The notes below the pieces were generated by a model, which searched no databases, was not told the DNA's origin, and saw nothing but the letters and a program-made list of their open reading frames with translations. From positions 1,106,001 through 1,170,000 of the forward strand of contig JAGFBZ010001895.1 of the NCBI GenBank assembly GCA_018398805.1: 64,000 bases of DNA, read 5' to 3'. This DNA comes from Hirundichthys speculiger (taxonomy: Eukaryota; Chordata; Actinopteri; Beloniformes; Exocoetidae). Position 1 is the stretch's first letter. Each line of letters begins with the position of its first letter. The position numbers and the translations under genes were made by a program. This document shows positions 48,781-61,060 of this stretch, one piece after another.

Positions 48781-50156
48781 CAACAAAAAAAAAAAAAAAG
48801 TCATTGCATAGTTGCATTTTACCACCAAATATCATTTTTTTTTAGCTGTGATATTCTGTTTGAAGACAATGCTTGCATTGACGCTCTTTAAGTTGAATTC
48901 TTGTTATCTACATGTTATTTTGAGCAAGTCTCAACAGTATGACTTTGTAAAACTGCATCAAAGAGCTCCGTGCACATGATAGCTGTTTCCACTCTTTACT
49001 CCCATTTCTTCTCTGAGAACAAAGACAGTAAATGAACTCCTCTTTTCTGGCCTTCCGCAGAGAAATGGCAGCTAATGGCAATAGTAGCCTAATGTGACGA
49101 TTGCTGACTATTTTAATTGAAAAAAGGCCAGAAGAGGGCTTATCTTGTGTGAAGTTTTGTGAGTGACAGCAGCAGTCTTGAGTGAAAATTCATTAGCTGA
49201 GCCTTGGAAGACATTTATCAGAGGCTGGGGTGTTCTGGATTATTGCTCTCATTACTGGGGCCGTGAATTATATATATCTCTGTGCTCACCACAAAGATAT
49301 GTTTAATCACACTGGATTGTTACATATAATAACACCGAAGAGTCAAGATTTATTGCTGCAGTGAGCAAAAGCCATGTGAGTGGCTCTCCTCTGTGCTAGT
49401 GCAACCTGAAGAGTGAGACAGAGCCCCGTCTTTGCTGCTCTGTTTTCCTTCATTTAGTGCTGAAGATAACATGGATTAACTGCTCTTGTTTATGGGAAGC
49501 AACGGGCCAACCATGAGGCTCGATTTCAAGAGAGAAGAAGCTCATGAAATCCCTTTAAGGTGAGAGCCACAGAGCCAAGAGCTGGCACAGGAGAGGGGCA
49601 GGCACTCAGAATAATACCAAGTAAGTCTCCTTTCCCAGCAGCATCTAACTCTGAGAGAGAGAGAGAGGCAAACTCTGATCTTTCACTCACGATGTATGGC
49701 GTGACACCTGCTCATGTCAGCCAGAGCAGTCAATACAAGCTGTAATCAAGGAATCTCGAAACTTCAGTTGAATGCAGCCAGTGGGGATAAGCACGTCTAA
49801 CCGGCTTTAAGACATCATGATATCTGAAATACCAGGTGGGCTTCAAGATCAACCTTTAACAATCCAGGACTGATACCTTTGCTGCAGGTTTTTTTTTTTT
49901 TTTTCTCGGTCAGCACAAGGAAGATTTGTCGAAACTGCCAAAAAAGCCTGGACCAAAGTAATCCCATCAGTTTGCTGCAGGAGGTCAGATCACAACAACA
50001 TCTGACTTTTTACTCTCTGTGTAATAGCGACTCAGGACCGCTTCTGAGCTGCTGCCCTCTGGTGCAGAGATATTTGTGGCAAATCATCTCTGCCGGTTGT
50101 TCCCCTCTTGGTTTCACTTCTTATTCCTAGAGTTTCACATATTCTGTTCTAAGGTG

Positions 50157-51252
50157 CACTGTAAAAAAAAATTGTATTATAACAGAATTTTACTGTCTAT
50201 TTTACAGACTTTTTCCTGTATTTTTAAAATTCCATTTAATTTAAAAAAATAGACTGTGATTTTACATGTCAAATATAAAATAACATTAAATCACAGTAAC
50301 TGTGAAAACACAGTGTATTTCTGTTCTTTTACAAAAAACCCCATTAAAAATACAAATATTTATTGTTAAAATATGTTCACAAATATATCGTAATTTCACA
50401 AATATTTGTCTGTTATTTAAGGGAATAAACTGTAAAACTGCTAGTGATCTGGCAGGTCCTTTGGGTCGTTTCCCAGCATCCTTTGCAGCCCTGGTTGTTT
50501 AGGTGCTTATCTGTGTTTATTTGTTAGCTATTTGATTTAACGCTGCCATGTAAAGTCTGTTGCTGGTTTGACCCCCTGTTGATTCATAACCCTTACATTT
50601 AACATGTTAATTTGTGTCACCCTGAGTTAAGTCTGTCTGTGTTCGAATGAGTACCCATGAGTTTGTTTAATAAAGTGTGCACAAAACTTGTGCTGTGCAA
50701 AAACAGGAAGTTGACAAACTACTCCTTTTGCTAGTGCCATGGCTCTGTCAGGTGTTGTAGACTGGACATCAATACAATGCAAAGGCTACAGTCCTTAAAA
50801 TTGTAGCAATTTTAAACCCAATATCTAATTTTTCAACAGTTTTTTGACTTGTTTTGAAAGCTGAATCACATTATTTTTTGTATCATATACTGATATATTA
50901 CTTCAAACACAAATTATTATACAACTTCTTTACATAAAATAATGTCATTGAAACCAATTAATAACAGCACATTTCTTTAAATTTAAGCATTATTATTCAT
51001 AATACAGCATTTACTTACCATATTTCTAGGTAATTTAAGTGTTTTAAAATGTGAAAATGTTTCTAATTAAAAGTTTAAAACAACCTAAAAATAGGGCAAA
51101 ATCTTGTTAAAATTACAACTAGAAACTGTATTTTAATTACGGAAAAAAAGTATTTTTATGAGAAAGTAATTTTCTGTTATTTCACTGTATTTTTCTGGTG
51201 CCCCAGCTGCTGGAAAATTACCGTTTTTTTAACGATTTTTTTTTTTACAGTG
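50157..51252. mobile_element. CACTGTAAAA-ended inverted-repeat element
   Basis: It starts CACTGTAAAAAAAAATTGTA and ends TTTTTTTTTTTACAGTG, a long A/T-rich terminal inverted repeat. The interior repeatedly reads TTTTACTGT, TTTACAG or TAATTTTCTGTTATTTCACT. This layout is well known for fish non-autonomous DNA elements. No transposase is present and no clear target duplication is visible. Confidence 0.65.
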
Positions 51253-51280
51253 TGACAATAAAAAGTGAAGATGCACCATC

Positions 51281-51297
51281 TTATATATATATATATA

Positions 51298-51333
<36 letters not shown>

Positions 51334-51357
51334 TATATATATATATATATATATATA

Positions 51358-51449
<92 letters not shown>

Positions 51450-51470
51450 TATATATATATATATATATAT
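51281..51470. repeat. (TA)n microsatellite, 190 bp
   Basis: An almost pure TA tract broken by four single-base interruptions (GATATA, two or three AGTATA, one ATCTATA). ORFs in it are poly-Ile/Tyr artefacts. It starts 28 bp after the CACTG element ends. Confidence 0.95.
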
Positions 51471-51921
51471 GTGACCATCGCGTCATTGTATGACCATCAC
51501 ATCATACAAAGCACAAACCTTTGAACATTAGTCCTGGTCGTGTTCCTACATTAAGGAAAGAAGAAACAACAAAGTGCATTCTTTTAAGACCTCTGTTGAA
51601 CATGCAATATAAATGCATATGTGCTGCTGCATCGCTGCAGAATAATTGGGTAATAAATGGCTATAAACTGAGAAACAAATGCTCCTCTGTGATGCTCTCC
51701 ACTGCAAAGAAGATGTCATCTCTGAAAATTAAGTAGGCAACAGAGACCATCTGGGCACTTGAGTCATCTGTGCTTTCTGCTCGGGAACAGCTACTCTTGT
51801 AACTGAAGGAACAACGCACAATGATTGTAACTCTGCCCTGCTGTAGCTGCCTTCATGCACTGAAACCCAACCAGCCTCGTGGCCTCTGAACAACAATGGA
51901 AGTTTGAAGGTTACATTTGCT

Positions 51922-52387
51922 TCATGGCCCGAAACGCCTCTGTTTCTTCCGCGGGAGTTTCCTGCTTTTCATCTGGGAGGTAAAGCAAAGTGGACAGTGC
52001 TGATGACTGTTATTCAGGACCACCTGAGTCTTCAGAAAGTGCTTACGGAGTGATGAAACAGCACGCCCCAGGAGGAAATCAATAATGCTGAATGTATTTT
52101 TATACCGCTGACTAAATACAGTGTACCACAAAAGTTTCTCAAGGTTTAACAAGATAATCACCTCCATGGGAACAGAAGTTGACGGTGATGTGAATTAGTT
52201 TCAGAGAAAACACAGGGTGTTGGGTGGGCAGGTCCCGGCTTCCGCCAGGCTACCTATTATGTTATGAGCTGGCAAAAACACATTCCTTGTCAGTGCCTTT
52301 AATCTTAATGCATTTGGCAGTGGCATTACGCTTTCTCGTGGTTTCCAGGAGCTTGTGAGTCCTGGGCAGGATCTCACACAAACACAC
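51922..52387 (-). other. two candidate exons of an unidentified minus-strand transcript
   Basis: A segment from 52387 follows a good acceptor (CTATTCTCCTTCCAG) and is open for 42 codons (VCLCEILPRTHKLLETTRKR ... to TAA at 52264) or, in another frame, past a possible donor ATAG|GTAGCC at 52253. A second segment from 51972 follows CTTTGCTTTACCTCCCAG and reads either MKSRKLPRKKQRRFGP-stop or, if joined to the other frame, DEKQETPAEETEAFRAMKQM-stop. I recognise neither. The splice signals are good but the frames are ambiguous. Confidence 0.2.
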
Positions 52388-53229
52388 CTGGAAGGAGAAT
52401 AGACAGCCATCGGCTTAACAGCACACACAAGGCAACTGACACAGCACTCCCTCCAGAGACTCTGGAGCCAGGCTACAGAGCTATTTCTATTCATGCCCTA
52501 TTTCATCCTCCACCAGTCCTATTTTCACTGTATCTGATCTGCTACCAGTTACAGCAAGAAACCAGACACACGAATGCAGCAAGGGACCAAAACCAGCTCA
52601 TATTTAGCACTACATTCCCCCCGCACAAGCCTGTGCTCCAGTCATGTATACAATGTTATGTTTTTTATTAAAGCCTCACGGCAGATTTACCTCTCTTGAA
52701 AAGCTTGTTAGCTTGTGTTTCAGATGCTGGAAACAAATCCTAGGAGCTACATGAAAAGTCAAAAGCACATTCTTGCTTGTAAAAGGACAGGTGCTGGGCT
52801 TTTTGTACTTGCAGTACATTGATAGATTAGTTTTGATGTTCTAGTAGTCATCATCAACTTATGATGTGGTAATATAGCATGGATAAACACCTGCATGATG
52901 AATGAAACTTGGAAAGTGTCTCACTTTCTGGCCAATGGTTCTTTGATCCAACTGAATCCCTTCAGAACTGAAGGTGCCGTTAGGTAGATGAGCTCATTTC
53001 AGCACTGTCAGAAACAACAGCAAGCCAATGGTTGATTTTATTCATTTTTTGTTAAACCTTTTTTGTTAAACTGTGAAACTATTTTCTTAGTAATTCTATA
53101 TAGTTCACGGTTTTATTTTATAGAGAAGTGCATCTTCTAGTTCACCTGCTCCAAGTGGAGTACAGTGAAATAGAAGATGCACGCGGGAACCTTGAATTAA
53201 CTGTGTAATGGCTCCCTCTAGTGTTGAGA

Positions 53230-53900
53230 TCAAACAGTTTTTTATCAGCTCAAGCAGCCATGAAGAGTCAGAGAGCTGATGTCCAGAGCAGGTTTAGAGA
53301 AGCTCATCCGGCCTTCATCTCCAGCAGACTGGCTACTGAAAATCTGAACACATCACTCCTGTTCTGATGTCTTTGGACTGGCTACCAGTTACCTACAGAA
53401 CAGACTTTAAAGTGTCCTTGTTAGTTTATGAATCAATAAACAATACGGGGCGAGAACACATTTCTGATCTCCTTGTAGGATATAAAGGAAGTAGAGCTCT
53501 GAGATCTTTAGGAGGCAGTCACCTAGTCAGGGGCGCCGCTAGGGATTTTGGGCCCCATGAAAAGAATCTTTACCGGGCCCCCCAACACAGCGGCGAAATT
53601 TGTTGATGCTATTTTTGATCATCATTAGGGGCCTCTCTGGGCCCCCCTCAATCATGGGCCCCTATAATCCGTATCCTTTACCCCCCCTTTTCGGCGCCCC
53701 AGCACCTAGTTGAACCTCCAGTTTATAACTGAACAGGGTGAAAATGCATTTAACAGCTATACTGTACACAGATGGAGTAAACTTACATATGCCCCAACTT
53801 TAGACACGTTTAAAGTTAAAGTGAGAACTTCTCTATTTTCCCCTGCCTTTGTTTAGTCTAATTTTATGCTGCACCTGCTACTGCACTGTTTTTACGCAAT
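53230..53900 (+). pseudogene. LINE ORF2 C-terminal fragment, split by a MITE
   Basis: The plus strand reads MSLDWLPVTYRTDFKVSLLV followed by YESINN ... HISDLLVGYKGSRALRSLGG, the LHWLPVxxRIxFKxLLLVYKxL ... YISDLLxxYxPSRxLRS block found at the C-terminus of fish non-LTR retrotransposon ORF2. After the 175-bp insertion the LINE continues (AYTVHRWSKLTYAPTLDTFK-like, NSYTVHRW) to a terminal stop. Frame breaks occur before 53340. Confidence 0.8.
53528..53702. mobile_element. hAT MITE inserted in a LINE, with perfect target duplication
   Basis: The left end is CAGGGGCGCCGCTAGGGATT and the right end CGGCGCCCCAG, inverse repeats of 11 bp with one mismatch. CACCTAGT flanks both sides exactly (53520-53527 and 53703-53710), the 8-bp target duplication of hAT elements. 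It is 175 bp and non-coding. It sits inside LINE coding sequence, so it is younger than the LINE copy. Confidence 0.92.
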
Positions 53901-54879
53901 AAATTATCAGCTTTGTTATTCTTTTTTTTATCATTTTGGGGGATTTTTTTCCATGTATTTTATCTGCATCCTCATGCTGTTTTTATTAATTTAATTTTCT
54001 TTCTTCACGTTATTTCCAACTCTTTGTAAAGCATACTGAGTTGTCTTTGTGTGTGAAGTGTGGGCCGCGGCCCCCTGGTGGGCTGTCGTGGTACTGCAGG
54101 TCGGGTGAGAGGTCATTAAAATTAAATATGTTTTATTCCTCGATTGTAAAAAAATGTTTTTAATTACTGAAAAGTATTTATGGCATGATTTGAAAAATAT
54201 TTAAATGTAATAAAACAAACCAGTTGAGTGTTATTCTACTGTCATCTTAACTTAATATAACAAGTGTTACTGTATTTGTTGACCTCTTACACTGATATCA
54301 GAACATAACTTCTAGTCTTGTATGTTGTTAACAGTTGTGATTACAGGTTCGGGTGGACTGCAGAGATTTTCACATTTCAGATTGGGCCTTGGTATTTTGA
54401 AGTTTGGGGATGGCTGTGCTAAACAAACAAACCTGCCTGGTCTTGCCAGTAACCAGGCAGGTTTATTTGTATATATATATTTTTTGCTGTATCATCCTGT
54501 CTGCCTGAGAAGATACTGGTTCTGTACATGGACCATTTCTGCTGAGTGGACTTATCTACACACGACCACCTGGCCCTGTCACACTGTCAGCACACACCTG
54601 CAGCCACAGAAGGCAGACTGCTCCATATTACACCAGCTTATGTTGCACTATATCACCTGCTCTGGAACATTATATTGGGCCTCACAGCTGCAAGCATGAA
54701 TCCAGCTTTAGCGTCAGTATCTGATTAACAGCAAGCTAATCAGTTTCTCAAAATGACAGACACTGTTGTAATTTTTAGTTTCAGCGGGTTTTTCCTTTAC
54801 AATCCGCTGCTTAACATTAGATGTGTAAGAAGCAGTAATATCTCCTCTAAAATCATTACAGACCAAACTACCTAAAAGG

Positions 54880-55350
54880 TTTGCTTTTCTTCACGTTCCA
54901 GACTTGTTCAACATTTCTGTCTCAGTGTTTTTGGATCACGTTGACCTGTGGCTTCTTCTTTGCAAACTTTTATGGATGGCACCACCTCTGGTGTTCTCGT
55001 GTGTCTTCCAGATGTTGGATTTTCAGCCTTGATCCAGATGCACAGAAATTCCCCCAGATTCTTGGAATTTTTGACAACATGTGGTGTACATGAGATATTG
55101 GATTCATTCATATTCTGAAACTGTTTCAAAATGTGCAACTGCTCTAACATGTTCTTTTTATACCCAAATATGTCACTGACTTGTTGATAATTAACCTAAT
55201 AAATTGTAAATATTCCTCCATATGTTTCTTTCCAGGACCACCTACTTTTTTAGCCTTTTGTTGGCCATGTCCCAGTTTTTTTTAAAGACATTTTGAGACC
55301 AACAAATTCAAAGTGAGGTAATATTTTTCATGAAATGGTAAACTGTCTCA
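54880..55350 (-). mobile_element. Tc1-like transposon fragment
   Basis: The order of TTTTTATACCCAAATATGTC, TTGATAATTAACCTAATAA, CCCAGTTTTTTTTAAAG and AAATGGTAAACTGTCTCACG matches the N-terminal/5' flank of the fish Tc1-like family also found at 30422-31095. No intact coding remains. Confidence 0.5.
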
Positions 55351-57727
55351 CGTCCAACATTTAATATATTCTTTATATTTGCAGCTAAGATAAGACTTCA
55401 TTGATCCACCAGCAGGTAATTTAAGTCACAGAGCAGGTGAAAATAATGCAGGTCAAAAAACATACACTTGTGTACTATAAAAAAATAAAAAAGCAGACAT
55501 TAAAAATGTCCTGTGCTGCACATTCACACATGCAGTATGGACACAAACTGGCCACAATGTTCACAAACACAGATTTATAATTCAGTTTCTGAAGGAAAAA
55601 CACAAAAAGACACAATCCCAGTGCAATTTAGATTAAATTGCAGAAGAACTGCAGATGCTTATTATTTCAGGTATGGGATCTAATTACACTAGTTCTCTGT
55701 GCTGCTGTACAGCATCATTTATTTTCATTTACGTCTCACTTTTTTTAGAATCACAACTTTTTTTAGAACTGAGATTCCAAAATTGTTTTTCAAATGACTA
55801 GTTTTGTGCATATTTTTTATGCATCATTAACAGTGTTTAACAAGAATTTTGGTATATCTTATTTATAAGTATATACATTTAGTGTGTTCTAATGAGACAA
55901 TCAATCGGCAGCTAAACGATACACTGACTGTGACAGACGGAAAGTGGATTTATTCTCCATGTTGTGTACAAGATGGAGAGGTCATTCAGTCACATCACAG
56001 AATGCAGGATGGTCAGAAATGACAATTTGTCAGCAAGAAACAGCTGTTTTTAAAACCATCACATGAACACAGGAGGGCCTTGACATAAGTTCTTTAGACG
56101 CCTACGGATCAGAACTTAGAGACTTGATGGAGCCAAAGTGATAATCAGAAGCGATGGCCCTCAACAGGCCAGGATCTAGAGCAATTTTAGACTTGGATCA
56201 AAAATACGAAATTAAAAAACGGGCCACAGAACTGAATTTGTTTTATAATCGATGACTGGACTTTCTGTTGTCGTTACACATCTGTGCCACTAGATGGAGC
56301 CGCACTGAAGTAACCAGCTAGAGAACAGCAGGACAGTGAACACATGGAGCAGATCTGATGGAACATGGAGGAATGGCGCAAAGGTTTTTGTTGCAGTCCA
56401 GAATTGTATTTATTTTTTGACAGAATTGTTAATAATGCTGCCTGAGTTACTACCTGAACTGTAAAGTTCATGGATTTTTACCGTTCTCCATGTCTGTTTT
56501 AGCTTTTTCGCATGTTTACCTGCCAATTCTTATCCGTTCCGCAGCAGCCAGTAACAGACTTTTCAAAACAAAAGCATGTGAGCAACATGCGTTAACGCGC
56601 AATAAAATAAATGTTGGCGTTAATAAATTAATGAGTTAACGTGATAATAACGCATTAACTTGCCCAGCCCAAATGACGATTAATACTCACATTAATAATT
56701 TGAAATAAATTTCCTCTCTTCATTTGTTTCTCCCCCTTTTTGGTCATTTTTATAATCTGGGTGCACCGTCATACCATCACCAAATCACTAGGTTCAGCTG
56801 TCACAAAAAACTGAATAAATGAATTCATTAATTAATCATAAAAAAAAAAAAATGTATAAAAAACAAGGTTTGCAGCTTCATAATGTCGGGGCTCATCGCT
56901 ACAATGCTACGTCATCTCTGGTAAATATATCAAGTAAAACCAGGCCAGGTAAAGGTTTGAAACTGAAACAACACGAACCAGATTTCAGGATGTCAAAATG
57001 TTTGTGTGGTAGAACAAAACCATTTTTACTGAACTCACCTGCCAAGTGTGAAGGTGTCTAGTTGGAGTCTCGCAGTGCATGATGGGAAACCTTAAAGAGG
57101 AACGAATGAAACTGTTAAATAGGTAAACCGCGTGTTGGGCTGTATTTTATAAAGTGGGATGTTTATCACCCAGTAATGGGTGAATATGACATTCAGTTGC
57201 AATTTATCCAAAACTCCAGCACATGCATTAGTTTAATATCAATGTTTGTACTCGTTTTCACATTTATTTAGGCATGTAGGTGGCCTTTTTAATTTATTTT
57301 TTTTTGGGGGGGGGGATCTGCCAGTTTGACAGGCCTAGAAACTCTAGAAAAAAAAAAAAAAAAAAAAAGCTGTCCAGATGATGTGTGAAGCCACCTTTAA
57401 GAGACACATCTGAAATACTGCTAATATACTGGGTTCCTTGTTTTGAGATCATTTGGGCGACAGTCGGTTATATTGGTTAGTTTCATGTGAGATGTATTTA
57501 TCTAAAATAAAAGCACAAAAGCCAAGGGGGAAAAAAGACCATATTCATCCCAGGAAAAATAAGTGCCATTATATATATCATGAAAGTCAGCTAACATCAT
57601 ACTGCAGGGTATCTCAGAAGCAAACAGAGCCTTGATTTGTTCCTTTGTTTTGCATAACGCGTTGTGAATCATTACCCCTTGACATTTCAACAAAAGTGAG
57701 GTTCATGCTGGAGCAGAACAAAAGGTC

Positions 57728-57799
57728 TTTATTGGGGTCACATTGAGCTCAGCAGACCACCCAGCTGTGTGGGTGGAGACACATCCACGACCTTGTACC
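57728..57799 (-). CDS. candidate terminal exon of an unidentified gene
   Basis: A clean acceptor (CATTTGTCTTGCAG, AG at 57801-57800) opens a short frame YKVVDVSPPTQLGGLLSSM with stop TGA at 57740-57738. The poly(A) signal AATAAA follows at 57733-57728. A strong donor G|GTGAGTGG lies at 58073-58072 upstream. Joining them in phase gives ...NTALFRTKVVHV-GYKVVDVSPPTQ.... I do not recognise the protein. The intron would be only about 270 bp. The signals are good, but the coding evidence is thin and the transcript could be non-coding. Confidence 0.3.
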
Positions 57800-58073
57800 C
57801 TGCAAGACAAATGACGAAAAAAGTAGTCATAATTCTCTCTTAGACATAAATGACCTGTGACATTATATCAAAGAGTGTTCAGTCACACTCTGCAGCTGAC
57901 CTCCAGGGTGGCATCTTTGCTGGGTGACTTATGCCAAACATGAAAGGCGTAAAACTGATTCAAAATGCCTTAAGCACTCCCATGTGTGTATCACTGATCC
58001 CTGAGGGGGCTGCGCGACCATAAAAACGCTCTTCCTTCATGCGCATTCAAAAGTATATTTGTTTCCACTCACC

Positions 58074-58210
58074 GACGTGTACCACTTTTGTCCTGAAGAG
58101 GGCAGTGTTTAGCAGAAGATTTTGCACGACAGAAACTGAGAGTCTCAGTGGAGAATCCATAAGACCAGTGAACCAGTGGCCCAGAGTCGTTTTCTTTGAA
58201 GCTTTGGGCA
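58074..58210 (-). CDS. candidate exon upstream of the 57.8-kb terminal exon
   Basis: On the minus strand a frame stays open from about 58207 (VPKASKKTTLGHWFTGLMDS) through PLRLSVSVVQNLLLNTALFR to TKVVHV, and ends one base into a codon at the donor GTGAGTGG. The phase fits the exon starting at 57799. An ATG lies within (MDSPLRLS). The upstream acceptor is weak (ATTCCCATTTTAAAG, out of frame), so the 5' boundary is uncertain. No family is recognised. Confidence 0.25.
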
Positions 58211-58535
58211 CATGTCACCTTTAAAATGGGAATGATTACGGGTCGAGCTGTTACTCAACTATTCCAGCACATTTTACCTTGAATTTCAACGTATCGTGTT
58301 GAACACATTGTCGATCACTGGATTTGCGTTGACAGCGGTATCGTTTAATCGTATCATTTACAGGTTTTACCTGTTAAACTTTCTTTTTTTTTGTGCAAAG
58401 TCTGTTTAAAGTATTAAGAAGACTTTAATCCGTGTGTGGTCTTTAATAGTAAAAGTGAGAGGTTTTCCTCTGTGCAGGTGGTCCAAATGGGTTTAATGCA
58501 GTAATTTGCAAAAATGTTTTTAAGCAAAAGATTCT

Positions 58536-58705
58536 TTATTCCAGTGTTAACAGTTCTCTGATTGTTCTGCGTGTGTGTGCTGATTTGTGGTGACCTGGCA
58601 GCACCTCAGATGAGTCGGACTGGCTTAGCAGGTCTTGGCGCAAAGCAAATTGGATAAGCTGCTGGTCTTCACACCATCCCTGCAGCGATGGATCCTGGGT
58701 GATCT
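58536..58705 (-). CDS. candidate alternative terminal exon with overlapping poly(A) signal
   Basis: The acceptor AACTCTTTTCCTTCCAG (AG at 58707-58706) precedes a 56-codon frame ITQDPSLQGWCEDQQLIQFA, LRQDLLSQSDSSEVLPGHHK and SAHTRRTIRELLTLE. The stop TAA (58538-58536) overlaps AATAAA (58540-58535). The exon begins two bases from the end of a codon, the same phase as the 57799 exon, so both could be alternative 3' ends of one gene. EDQQLIQFALRQDLL loosely resembles a ubiquitin-interacting motif but lacks its Ser. The function is unknown. Confidence 0.3.
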
Positions 58706-60599
58706 CTGGAAGGAAAAGAGTTTGTTGAATCAGTCTTCCATCAGAGATGGGAAAACATTTTAATCCATTGTTTTTGGACACACATTTGGCTGACAGGCCA
58801 TTCATAAAGCAGATATTTTGTGGAATTTTTAAATTGTTTAAAATTTTCTATTTTTTTACTACATAAAATAATGTGACAGTTATCATGTTTTCTGTTTCCA
58901 GACAGTATCAGTTTTTTTTTTTCCTTATTTGTGAACCCTGTAGGATTTAAGTAACTTATATTGCCAAGGCAGCACAAAAGGGAGCTACGTTCTGTGCTGA
59001 AAAGTTAGATATGCACATGGACTATCTGGTTTAGCAGATAAAAGCACATAAAAACATTTTTAAAGAACCACAAAAAAGCCCTTCTGACATTCTCTCTTTT
59101 TGCCGTAGCTCTATTCTTTGATGAACTTTTGCCATTTATTACTGTCAAAACACAAAGATATTTACGCAGTGAAATCCTTACATGTTGATTGAGTTGACTG
59201 CAGGTCCTTGTTATCTTTACATTCTTGCAATACCTTTTCTAAATATTCATTCCAACCACAGATATGTGTTTTTTTTCTGTTATACACATTAGGCACTGTA
59301 AATGAATCCTCAGTGCACTGGATTTGGAAATGTGCAACAAATGTGGTATATCTATCTGTGGGAAAAGGATTTCTGCTGAGTACAGTTTGGATGCCGATCA
59401 AGGATGCCACGCAGTTTGTACCAAGATATCGCTGTGAGGCGTTGGGAGCGTGGAGGGGTGGTGCTTCCCAATCTGTGTCACCTGCTCACAAAACCATCAC
59501 AGTCACAAACGGGTGCCTGTTATTCCAAAAATGTGTCATTAGCCACCTCTGACCCTCCAACAAATCAGTTTCTTTCAAGATTTTGAGCAACATTTCGTGT
59601 TTTGCTCATTCACACTCATTTCTTTTTTTTATTTGTGAGTCCTTATATATAATAATGTTAGTTGTTCAAAAAATATTTTCTCTTATCTGCTACATTTCTG
59701 CAGCTGTTCTGCTCTGTTTTAGTTCACTCTAGGAAATCCAGAATATACCATATAAAACATGGAAGTAAAGAGAAAAAGCAACAAATTATTGCATCGTTTT
59801 TGTTGAGCGCTCACTAAAAGAGATGGATGAAGATGGGGTAAGGAGGGAAATCCTTTTTTACTGGATGCTTGTCAGTGAGTCCAACACTTCATTTGAAAGA
59901 AGGAAAGTTTCATCAGCTGTCAAGTGGATTTCTTGGAAATTTTGTGCAGTGGTTTATTATTCATAGATGATTAATCATGTGAATTTTGATGAAACCCTGA
60001 TATAGTTCCACTGCACCAGGAAGATAAAATATTTTGCTTTCTAACAGAAAATGTGAGAATGAATTTCAGTAGAAATCAAAGGCTCAAAAAATGTAAAAAA
60101 TATAGATGGGTTTGGAGCCCAAAATCTGCTTTCATCAAAATGTGTTCTTTAAAAACATAATATGCCTTAATGCTGCTGTAAGTAAAACTTTCAGCCATGT
60201 GCTCAAAAAACTGTTAAATTACACTTTCAAGTTGTCAAGACTGTGATGGACCAACATGCAACTTTGCAAACTGTACATTTTACTTACATGAAACTTAAAA
60301 AAAAAGGCAATGCAAAACTACAAGTAAATTTAATCATGCATCATTTTCTATCTCTTACTGTTTTTGCTTCTTTTATTTTGTAAACTGCTGCAGTTACACA
60401 AACACCGTTCACTGAACATTGTTCGATGTGTAATATATATCTAAAGAAACCTTCAGATGGTTAAAAAAAAAATTGAAATTTTATTTAAGATATAAATTTG
60501 TGCAATTTGTGCAAAGTAGCCAAATTGTGTGAGTTTTTGGGCTCAGACTTGTGCTGGTGGATGCTTGGAGAAAAAACCATTGTCTATCCTCTCAGTCCT

Positions 60600-61060
60600 G
60601 GTCCTCAGACAGCAGAAAGGCCGGTCCTGCAGCGTTTACTACAGATGTCCTGCAGGCGGGGGAGGATGGCTCTGGTGGTCAGTTGCTTGGTGCAGTTTCC
60701 CTGCTGGGTGGTGATTCCCCCGACACAAGAGCCTCTCAATGGTGCAGCTGACGCTGGGATAGTCCGAGACGAGTCCCGTGAGATGATCACTCCCAGGCAT
60801 TTGAAAATGTCCACTCTTTCCACCTCAGAGTCACTGGTGAGAAGTGGATGGAAGTCCCGCTCTATGCTCTCCCTACTGAAGTCTTACTGAAGTCTATCAG
60901 TTTCTTCTGCTGACGCTCAGCAGGAGGTGGTTCTCCTGGCTCCAGTGGTGGGAAACCTCCCTCTTGTAGGCTATCCCGTCATCATTTATAAATCAGTCTC
61001 ATAACAGCAGTGTCATCAGCAAACCTTATAATGATACTGGAGTCTGAGGTGTTAAAGAGG
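60600..61060 (-). pseudogene. LINE reverse transcriptase fragment
   Basis: On the minus strand RFADDTAVMRLIYK (around 61030-60985) is the [YF]ADD catalytic box of a non-LTR reverse transcriptase. It is followed, with stops, by VERVDIFKCLGVIISRDSSR (60823-60770), the V.xFKYLGxxIS motif that comes after it in fish LINEs. The intervening thumb region is shortened and full of stops. Confidence 0.75.

Larger units (their letters stand above)
44751..57700. other. region upstream of usp43, gene-poor
   Basis: Apart from the mobile elements listed separately, I see no supported gene. The stretches 44751-45126, 45491-46444, 46531-48400, 48781-50156, 51471-51921, 52388-53229, 53901-54880 and 55351-57723 hold AT-rich sequence, homopolymers and short unsupported ORFs. 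CAGGGCCGTTTTTAGAATTT at about 44988 looks like a solitary hAT-type left end. TAAGATAAGACTTCATTGAT at 55386 resembles a LINE 3' end. CTGGTGGCAGTAGTGCATCA ... CAATAAAGAAAGGAAGAAGA at 46188-46250 resembles another fish repeat. Confidence 0.6.

Noticed and set aside
51198..51524. Long ORFs of alternating Ile and Tyr
   Set aside because: They are translations of the (TA)n microsatellite.
59162..59410. 82-codon minus-strand ORF with HICGWNEYLEK
   Set aside because: The peptide vaguely recalls a linker motif in some LINE proteins (PGWNEYVK), but only over a few residues. There is no supporting context, and splice sites in the frame are unconvincing.
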